A DNA stretch of 10,734 nt from DASXBA01 sp046729895. GTDB taxonomy: Bacteria; Actinomycetota; Thermoleophilia; Solirubrobacterales; Thermoleophilaceae. The notes under the pieces are model-generated. The model was not told where the DNA came from. It saw only the letters and a list, made by a program, of their open reading frames with translations, and ran no database searches. The translations under genes and the position numbers were made by a program. The stretch covers positions 1 to 10,734 of the forward strand of contig JBKPHP010000151.1 in assembly GCA_046729895.1 (NCBI GenBank), given 5' to 3'. Below are positions 5,752 through 10,734 of this stretch, in pieces; the stretch's first letter is position 1; each line of letters begins with the position of its first letter.

Positions 5752-6538
5752 ATGACCCTTCCGACGGCCCCGACCGCCGTACGGCCGGCCCCCGTCCGCT
5801 CCCGCCCGCGCCTGCGGAGGCTCTCGAGCGCCGCGCCGGGAGCGCGTTGCCGACGGCGTCTGGCTGCTGCGCGGCGGCCTGCTTCGGACGATGAACGTCT
5901 ATCTCGTCAAGGAGCCCGACGCCTCGGGAGTCACCGTCTACGACGCTGGCGAGAAAGGAATGGCCGGGGCGATCGTCGCCGGCGCCCGTCGGTTCGGCGG
6001 CATCACCCGAGTCGTCCTTGGCCACGGCGATACCGACCACCGCGGCGCCGCACCGGCGCTGCGCGCCTACGCCGACGTCCTCTGCCACCCCGACGCGGTC
6101 GCGCAAGCCCAGGGCTCCGGCGGCCGCGACTACTGGCGGACGGACGAGCTGCCGCTCGACGTGCGCCTGCTGCACGGTTTCAGCCACCGCTTCGTGTGGG
6201 ATGGCGGACCTGTCCACATCGACGGCACGGTCGAGGAGGGCGATGTCATCGCGGGGTTCGAGGTGATCGACCTGCCCGGCCACGCCCCGGGGCTCATCGG
6301 CCTATGGCGCGCACGCGACCGCGTCGCGCTGGTCTCCGACTGCTTCTACCTGACCGACATGCACGGCAAGCCCCAGCCGCCCGCCGTGCCGCTCGACGCC
6401 TACAACCTCGACACCGCGCAGGCCAGGCGGTCGATCGCCAAGCTCGCCGCCATCCAGCCTGCCATCGTGCTGCCCGGCCACCTCGGCCCGCTCACCGGGC
6501 CGGATGTCGTCGCGCAGCTCGAAGCCGCCGCGGCCTGA
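5752..6538 (+). CDS. Metallo-beta-lactamase-fold hydrolase with two apparent 5' frameshifts
   Basis: The intact part, from at least ATG 5891, encodes an MBL-fold enzyme: metal motif GHGDTDHRG (HxDxDH in place of HxHxDH), DLPGHAPGL, LVSDCFYLTD and LPGHLGPLTG supply the remaining His/Asp ligands. The family hydrolyses lactones, thioesters or glyoxalase-type substrates; the one used here is unknown. Similarity begins well before 5891, at VADGVWLLRGGLLRT in the same frame, which has no start codon. A normal N terminus appears if one base is restored near 5797 and one near 5840. ATG 5752 gives MTLPTAPTAVRPAPV, the next frame gives LPPAPAEALERRAG, and the third continues ERVADGVW. Both spots lie in C- or G-rich stretches, so indel errors or recent inactivation are equally possible. 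Translation from 5891 alone would lack the first beta strands. Confidence 0.75.
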
Positions 6539-6586
6539 CGCATCGAGTCATGCACCGCTCGGAGACGATCCCGCCGCCGTGAAGCG

Positions 6587-6739
6587 TGGGATGAAGGACG
6601 CCTCCGCGGCCTCCTGACGCGCGACTTCGATCACCTCCTCTTCGCGCACGGCGATCCGATAGTCGGCGGCGGAAGGACCGCGCTGGAGGACTTCGTCAAG
6701 AGCCCTGTGGGCGAGGAGTACTTCGGGCAGGCGCTGTAG
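6587..6739 (+). pseudogene. C-terminal remnant of a second hydrolase-like protein
   Basis: The frame to a TAG at 6737-6739 encodes RGLLTRDFDHLLFAHGDPIV, then GGGRTALEDFVKS and a short tail. This resembles the end of proteins related to the MBL-fold family, in which 'DFDHLLxAHGxPxxGxGxxALxxFV' closes the domain. About 50 codons are open, without a start codon or Shine-Dalgarno site, and no matching upstream domain is present: the preceding gene ends 49 bases earlier in its own complete C terminus. It is probably the residue of a deleted gene. Confidence 0.45.
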
Positions 6740-6788
6740 CTCCCGCGCCGGGAACGAAGCCGGACCCCGCGCGGCGGGTGCCGCTGCC

Positions 6789-7361
6789 TCAGTCGGCCCG
6801 CTCGTAGATCATCACGGCGACACCGTCCCCCACGACCGTCGACTCCTTGAGCCGAAGGTTGCGGCGATCGGGCGTCTCCTCGAAGGCCTTCTTGCCCGTC
6901 CCGAGGATCACCGGGAAGACCATCAGGTTGATCTGGTCGACGAGGTCGCTCTCGATCAGCTCCTGGACCAGCCGGTGGCTGCCCGGCACTTGCAGCTCGC
7001 CGTCGAACTCCTCCTTCAGCTTGCGCACCTGGGCCGTCGCGTCGCCGCTGTCGAGGACGGTCGTGTTGTTCCACTCCGGGTCCTTGAGCGTCGTCGAGAC
7101 GACGAACTTCGGCATCGCGTTGAACTTGTCGGCGAACTCGCCCTCACGCTTGGGCCAGGCGCCCGCGAAGCTCTCATAGGTGCGCAGCCCGATCAGCAGG
7201 GCGTCGGCCTCTCGCGTCTCGTCCAGCTTGAACTGGTTGCCGTCGTCGCCGCGGTCGAACTCGAAGGTCCAACCCGGGTACTTGAAGTCCGGCTCGCCTC
7301 CCGGCGCCTCCATCACGCCGTCGAGCGATACGAACTCCGTCACAACGATTCGTGCTGACAT
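6789..7361 (-). CDS. Dihydrofolate reductase-like (RibD C-terminal domain) protein
   Basis: This 190-residue protein matches the stand-alone RibD_C/DHFR-like family common in actinobacteria. The N terminus is RIVVTEFVSLDGVMEAPGG. DALLIGLRTYESFAGAWP carries the glycine of the nucleotide-binding region, PKFVVSTTL and the loop QVPGSHRLVQELI (the family's GSxxL motif) follow, and LVDQINLMVFPVILGTGKKA precedes the C-terminal strand VAVMIYERAD. Members use NADPH to reduce pterin- or pyrimidine-like substrates, but most have no assigned reaction. ATG 7361 is chosen because GGGGAGGAG lies about seven bases upstream and similarity begins there; a longer frame to 7418 adds only an Arg-rich extension. 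It has no same-strand neighbour within 150 bp and is probably transcribed alone. Confidence 0.9.
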   Translation of the reverse strand: MSARIVVTEFVSLDGVMEAPGGEPDFKYPGWTFEFDRGDDGNQFKLDETREADALLIGLRTYESFAGAWPKREGEFADKFNAMPKFVVSTTLKDPEWNNTTVLDSGDATAQVRKLKEEFDGELQVPGSHRLVQELIESDLVDQINLMVFPVILGTGKKAFEETPDRRNLRLKESTVVGDGVAVMIYERAD

Positions 7362-7458
7362 CTGTCGGTCTCCTCCCCGGGGGCTGACCCGGCGGTCTAT
7401 CAACTTGTCGCTCAACAAGACCAGGCGCGACCTGCGAACTCATCGCACCAGCGAAGGC

Positions 7459-7494
7459 GACCGGCGGTCCGAGCTGCCGCTCGGGCCGCCGGTC
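7459..7494. terminator. Strong hairpin after the small secreted protein gene
   Basis: Arms GACCGGCGG and CCGCCGGTC pair perfectly. Inside them, after a T-G pair, CCGAGC and GCTCGG pair around a TGCC loop, making a 16-bp stem. It begins 22 bases beyond the minus-strand stop at 7517. No T-tract follows on either strand, so it could be a GC-only actinobacterial terminator or an RNA-stabilising hairpin. Confidence 0.55.
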
Positions 7495-7516
7495 TTACGC
7501 CCGCGGGGTCACGCGA

Positions 7517-7740
7517 TCACGGGCAGTTCTGACCGTCCGCCCGAGCGAACGGGGAGACGACGCCGGACCCGTAGTTCGGTTCAGCGGCACGCGCCTCCTG
7601 GCTGTTGTCCGACCCAAACTGGCCCGGGTACTGAGGTACGAGCGTGCTGGCGAACTGCCCAACGCACGAAGGTGCGGCTTCTGCGGGCGCAGCCCACGAG
7701 GCGACGCGACTGCAGAAATGACGGCTCGTCTGAGGTTCAT
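7517..7740 (-). pseudogene. Small secreted protein, apparent single-base frameshift
   Basis: AAGGAG precedes ATG 7740 by four bases, and the first codons give a basic N terminus and start of a hydrophobic segment (MNLRRAVISAVAS). After about 15 codons the coding potential moves to another frame: AAPAEAAPSCVGQFASTLVP, a Tyr/Gln/Asn-rich stretch, and GSGVVSPFARADGQNCP before a TGA at 7517-7519. One extra C in the CCC run at 7693-7695 would join the two parts into a 74-residue exported protein with two Cys. I recall similar short secreted actinobacterial proteins of unknown function. The unbroken alternative frame from the same ATG (to 7495) is Arg/Ser-rich and unconvincing. Confidence 0.45.
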
Positions 7741-7778
7741 GGGACTCCTTGCTTCGTTGACTGTGACCAGTGCTTCCG

Positions 7779-8060
7779 TCAGCTGGCCGGGTGGGCTTGG
7801 CGACGGCGGCCGGACAGCGTCGAAGCTCCGGCCGCGCTGAGGAGCAGCAACGCCGTAGCGCCGCCCGCGCCGATCGCGGCGGATCCCACGTCGAACCCGT
7901 CGTCGATACTCCGGGTGACGGTCGGGGCGAGCGTGTCGGGGCTCGACTCCCCTGTCTCCGTCTCCCCGACCCCTGAACCTGCTCGGCCGGCAGCGCGCCG
8001 GCGGGCGAGGCCGCGAGCCCCGCGATCGCCAGTCCGCCGGCCAGAGCCCGGGGCAGGGGC
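7779..8060 (-). pseudogene. Small exported, membrane-anchored protein, start lost and frameshifted
   Basis: Reading from 8060 down, the first part gives a signal-peptide-like segment (PRALAGGLAIAGLAASPAGA, then LPAEQVQ). The frame then changes within the G-rich stretch at about 7964-7973. The second part reads ETETGESSPDTLAPTVTR, then DDGFDVGSAAIGAGGATALL, a transmembrane segment, and a positive RRRQ end with a TGA at 7779-7781. This order (signal peptide, short acidic linker, single C-terminal membrane helix, basic tail) is common among unnamed Solirubrobacterales-type proteins. No ATG, GTG or TTG precedes the signal segment: an in-frame TGA appears just beyond the repeat at 8061-8089, which abuts the gene. 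Function is unknown. Confidence 0.45.
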
Positions 8061-8089
8061 TGAGGCTCTATAGAGCCGAATGCGTTCGC
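8061..8089 (+). repeat. 29-bp palindrome-containing repeat, copy 2
   Basis: Identical to 3217-3245 except that the two variable bases at the palindrome centre are AT, giving GGCTCTATAGAGCC, again perfectly self-complementary. The compensated centre keeps the dyad intact in both copies. It begins 10 bases beyond the MFS transporter stop (minus strand) and abuts the truncated 5' end of the small membrane-anchored protein. Confidence 0.8.
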
Positions 8090-8099
8090 TCAGGTCGGC

Positions 8100-9395
8100 T
8101 CAGCTCTTCTCAGATTGGTAAGCGATGTTGGTTGCCAAGGCAGGAATCGCGCCCTTGCCGGTACTGGCCCAACGGGCAGGGGGGCATAGGTGCGGCGCGA
8201 CGCCCAGCAGAAACAGGACGCCGAGCGTCGCCCCGAGCAGGCCGTAGCCCCCCGCGGCCAGGGCCGCGCCGCCGGAGGCGGCCCCGAGTAGGTAGCCGAA
8301 CTGGATCGCCGCCGCGCGCAAGCTCATCACGGCAACGCGCTGATCCGGTGCCGCGTCGAGCCCGAAGCTGCTGCCGGCAATCGTGCGGCCGCCGATCGCC
8401 GCCATGCAAGCCGCGAAGAGGATGAGGCTGGCCGCCGGCGAGGGCCGCACGAGCCCGAGCAGGGCCGTGCCAGCAGCGGCCGTCAGCCCGAGGACGACGA
8501 GCAGCGTGCGCGCGTGGTGCTCCATGTGTCTACGCGCGAGCAGCGTGCCTGGGAAGTAACCCACGGCAGCGGCGCCGAGGAGCACCCCAGCCTCCGCCGT
8601 CGACAGTCCGTAGGACTCGATGAAGAGCGCACCGGCATAGACGAGCGTCGCGCCCCAGCCGGAGTAGGCCATCAACTCGCCGATGACCCAACGCGCCACC
8701 GCCGGTCGGCGCCAGACTGGCTCTGTTCCGGCCGGAGTCGCTTCGCCCGCGCCCCAGAGGCGCGCGGCACGGCCCGGCGGGAGGCCCACCGCTGGGAGAG
8801 CGACAAGGCTCGCGCCGAGCGGAACCGCCAGCCAGGCGTAGCGCCAATGGAGTTGAGAGATGACCCCGATCAGCGGCATCCCTGCCACCCATGCAGCCGG
8901 CTGGCCAAGGAGGGCCCAGGAGAGCACCCGCGCGCGCTCGCCCGCAGGGGCCCACTCGCCGGCGGCCGCCACGCCCGCGGACAGCAGGATGGCCGCCGCC
9001 GCTCCGATCGCCGCCTGTGCGCAGGCGAACGCGGCCAGGTTGGGGGCGAGCGCGCTCGCCAGGGAGCCGACCGCTACGAGGCTGAGGCCGAGCAGGAGCA
9101 GCTCGTGCACGCCGAGCTTGCGCCCGAGCCGGCCCAGTGCAAGCGCGGTGACGCCGCCCGTTACCGCGGCGAGCGTGCGCGCCTGGCCGGCAGTTGCCGT
9201 CGAGACGCCGAAGTCGCGGGCGAGCTCCGGGAGGATCGCGGTCAGTACTAGGAAGCTCGCCTGGGAGGTGAACATCGTGGCGAACAGCACCGGGGCGGGA
9301 CGGAGGAAGGTCATCGCCGCGACCATATGTCCGGCCGCGCCGCCCGCCATCGGCGCCACCACCCAACTTGAGGCCCGCCCGGTGGCGGGATTCAC
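8100..9395 (-). CDS. MFS transporter, 12-helix drug/sugar efflux type
   Basis: The protein (up to 431 residues) shows twelve hydrophobic segments with a central cytoplasmic loop. The loop between helices 2 and 3 carries the family's GRLGRKLG pattern. Helix 5 contains GQPAAWVAGMPLIG, matching the antiporter-type motif C region. It resembles the AraJ/multidrug DHA1 group of proton-driven exporters in the inner membrane. The GTG start at 9395 lies 8 bp after the stop of the LuxR-type regulator, but ATG 9350, 9326 or 9314 would also give a full first helix; no Shine-Dalgarno site decides. The last 20 residues (STGKGAIPALATNIAYQSEK) look unlike a usual MFS tail and end 10 bases before repeat copy 2. 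The gene is probably co-transcribed with the regulator. Confidence 0.88.
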   Translation of the reverse strand: MNPATGRASSWVVAPMAGGAAGHMVAAMTFLRPAPVLFATMFTSQASFLVLTAILPELARDFGVSTATAGQARTLAAVTGGVTALALGRLGRKLGVHELLLLGLSLVAVGSLASALAPNLAAFACAQAAIGAAAAILLSAGVAAAGEWAPAGERARVLSWALLGQPAAWVAGMPLIGVISQLHWRYAWLAVPLGASLVALPAVGLPPGRAARLWGAGEATPAGTEPVWRRPAVARWVIGELMAYSGWGATLVYAGALFIESYGLSTAEAGVLLGAAAVGYFPGTLLARRHMEHHARTLLVVLGLTAAAGTALLGLVRPSPAASLILFAACMAAIGGRTIAGSSFGLDAAPDQRVAVMSLRAAAIQFGYLLGAASGGAALAAGGYGLLGATLGVLFLLGVAPHLCPPARWASTGKGAIPALATNIAYQSEKS

Positions 9396-9403
9396 GTACG
9401 GGC

Positions 9404-10465
9404 TCAGCCGAGCTGCGAGAAGCGCGCCGCCGCCGCGGCCCGGGCGGCCTTCCCCGAGATCCGCAACTTCGCGTACACGTTCGAGAGGTGGCGCTCGACC
9501 GTGCGCACGCTCAGGTAGAGCCGCCCCGCGATCTCCTCGTTTGACAGCCCGGCCGCCACGAGCTCGAGTACCTCGCGCTCACGGGCGCTCAGGTCGGCGA
9601 GCGCCTCGGCCGGGATCCGCTCGGGCTCCGGGGCGCCGAGGAAGTCGTTCAGCTCGTCGGTGAAGAGGCGCCAGGCAACCTCGTGCTCGAGCAGGATGTG
9701 GTTGCGGCTCTCGAGCGGCACGAAGCGGGCGCCGGGGATGAGCGCCGCCAGCAGCCGTCCCTCCGCGAACGGCACCGCCTGATCGTGGCGGGCGTGGAGC
9801 ACCACGGTCGGGACCCGCACCTGCTCGGCCATGCCGGTCACGTCCAGCTCCTCGCGCGCCCGTCGCAGCGTGGCAGCGATCTCGCCGCTTGTAGACGCCC
9901 GTTGCAGCTCGTCGAACCACTCGAGCTGCTTCGGCGTGCCGTCGGGCAGGAACATGGCGGTAAACACCTGGCGGAAGAGGGGGGTTGGGTCGTCCCAGGC
10001 GAGCCTGATGATCTGGAGGACGAGGTCCCCACGCTCGACCGCATCGGGGTCGCCGCGCCGGCGGCGACCGCGTGCGCTGGCCCCGTATAGGAGCAGGTGA
10101 CTAACGCGCTCCGGATGCCGCACGGCGTAGGCCACCGAGGTGGACCCGCCACCCGATACCCCGAGCAGGGCGAAGCGCTCGACCCCGGCGGCATCCACCA
10201 CCGACTCGAGGTCACCCACCCATTGGTCGAGCGACAGCTCGCCTAGCTCGCGGTCGGAGAGGCCGCACCCGCGCTCGTCGTAGCGGACCACAGTGTGACG
10301 CTGCCCGAGCCCCTCGAGCCAGTGGCGCCACACCGGACTCTGCCAGTCGTACTCCAGGTGCGTCAGCCAGGTGGCCGCGCGCACCAGCGGTGGCCCCCGC
10401 CCGTGGGTCGCGTAAGCAAGCGTCGCGCCGTCTGGAGCGCGGCAGAAGCGGATCTCCTGGTCCAC
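9404..10465 (-). CDS. Alpha/beta-hydrolase fused to LuxR-type DNA-binding domain
   Basis: From GTG 10465 the product has 353 residues. An alpha/beta-hydrolase domain (about 1-275) starts EIRFCRAPDGATLAYATHG. It contains nucleophile Ser104 in GVSGGG, Asp228 in HARHDQAVPF and His256 in SRNHILLE, a complete triad. A LuxR/GerE helix-turn-helix (about 288-345) follows: LSAREREVLELVAAGLSNEE, then GRLYLSVRTVERHLSNVYAK. The hydrolase part may sense or process a ligand while the C-terminal domain binds DNA. The frame is open to GTG 10684, but the extra 73 residues look unstructured and outside the family; the GTG at 10465 fits the usual start. Its position 8 bp before an MFS gene suggests local control of efflux. 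Confidence 0.88.
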   Translation of the reverse strand: MDQEIRFCRAPDGATLAYATHGRGPPLVRAATWLTHLEYDWQSPVWRHWLEGLGQRHTVVRYDERGCGLSDRELGELSLDQWVGDLESVVDAAGVERFALLGVSGGGSTSVAYAVRHPERVSHLLLYGASARGRRRRGDPDAVERGDLVLQIIRLAWDDPTPLFRQVFTAMFLPDGTPKQLEWFDELQRASTSGEIAATLRRAREELDVTGMAEQVRVPTVVLHARHDQAVPFAEGRLLAALIPGARFVPLESRNHILLEHEVAWRLFTDELNDFLGAPEPERIPAEALADLSAREREVLELVAAGLSNEEIAGRLYLSVRTVERHLSNVYAKLRISGKAARAAAAARFSQLG

Positions 10466-10684
10466 CTGGCCGGCAAGCGTATCCGCCCGAAGGGCGCCTC
10501 CCGCCTCCACGCTGGGAGCTGGTGCATCCCCGCCGAGACGGGCACGTGCTCGCAATGAATGAGAGGGCGTATCGCCTGGGGGCTGACACGGCGACTGCTC
10601 TTCCGCGTGAGCAGTCACGCCCGCAACGACGCTGCTCGTCACCGCTTTGGCCAGTGACTGTTGCATAAACGTCGCCGCGGACAC

Positions 10685-10717
10685 GCGCGCCGCGGTTCCG
10701 CGGAACCGTGGACGCGC
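10685..10717. promoter_or_regulatory. Long inverted repeat near the right edge
   Basis: The core CGGTTCCGCGGAACCG (10693-10708) is a perfect 16-bp palindrome. Pairing continues outward through a G-T pair, two C-G pairs and, after a one-base bulge at 10712, five more G-C pairs to 10685/10717. It lies just beyond the longest possible start of the LuxR fusion gene. There is no T-tract. It could be an operator for a dimeric regulator or the terminator of a gene outside the window. Confidence 0.45.
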
Positions 10718-10734
10718 CTCGGGCCCCTCCCAGT

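Noticed and set aside
5662..6582. 306-codon plus-strand open frame overlapping the MBL hydrolase
   Set aside because: Most of it is Arg/Pro-rich out-of-frame translation of the hydrolase. Only the short APAEALERRAG-type stretch in a third frame looks real, and it belongs to the frameshifted hydrolase.
7404..7419. CTTGT-n6-ACAAG inverted repeat upstream of the DHFR-like gene as an operator
   Set aside because: Five-base arms are expected by chance in a window this size and no well-spaced promoter overlaps it.
10466..10684. N-terminal extension of the hydrolase-LuxR protein to GTG 10684
   Set aside because: The added 73 residues show no domain and the family normally begins near EIRFCRAPDG. 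It is kept only as an alternative start because no Shine-Dalgarno site decides.
1..10734. CRISPR array, transposon ends, integrase, toxin-antitoxin or phage-defence genes
   Set aside because: No regularly spaced repeats, no DDE or recombinase motifs, and no proteins of those families appear in any frame I read.

Overview
The window is GC-rich DNA with codon use, gene families and short secreted proteins that fit an actinomycete (Actinomycetota). The style of the small membrane-anchored and secreted proteins and of the sulfatase-like and GH5 proteins suggests the Thermoleophilia/Solirubrobacterales side, but that is an inference and no marker gene is present. It reads as an accessory region of small enzymes and regulators mixed with broken gene pieces. 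No integrase, transposase, CRISPR array or complete RNA gene was found.

Layout. Bases 1-372 hold the 3' end of a medium-chain dehydrogenase. Bases 373-963 are nearly gene-free, with one possible 50-residue ORF. On the minus strand follow a small cupin protein (964-1326) with a strong Shine-Dalgarno site, and a secreted family 5 glycoside hydrolase resembling endoglycoceramidases (1463-3019). Upstream of the hydrolase, 3143-3184 is the 3' half of a tRNA-His starting at the anticodon. It is followed by a palindromic 29-bp repeat (3217-3245) and by C-terminal scraps of a TetR-type regulator and a sulfatase.

Bases 3618-5430 are a compact minus-strand operon: SRPBCC protein, MarR regulator, zinc-independent NADPH/quinone oxidoreductase. 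A TTGACA / TAATAT promoter with a 17-bp spacer sits so close to the first ATG that the transcript is probably leaderless. A 27-bp palindrome covers the -10 and the start codon, a natural place for autoregulation by the MarR protein. The MarR gene lacks a normal start codon at the position its family requires.

Bases 5752-8060 contain a metallo-beta-lactamase-fold hydrolase, the tail of another hydrolase-like protein, an intact RibD/dihydrofolate-reductase-like protein, and two small exported proteins. Three of these genes read through only if single missing bases in C/G-rich stretches are restored. They may be decayed, or the assembly may carry indels here. A second copy of the 29-bp repeat (8061-8089) closes this interval.

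Bases 8100-10465 are a minus-strand pair: an alpha/beta-hydrolase fused to a LuxR-type DNA-binding domain and, 8 bp downstream, a 12-helix MFS transporter. This suggests a ligand-sensing regulator controlling an efflux pump. A long hairpin (10685-10717) lies at the right edge.
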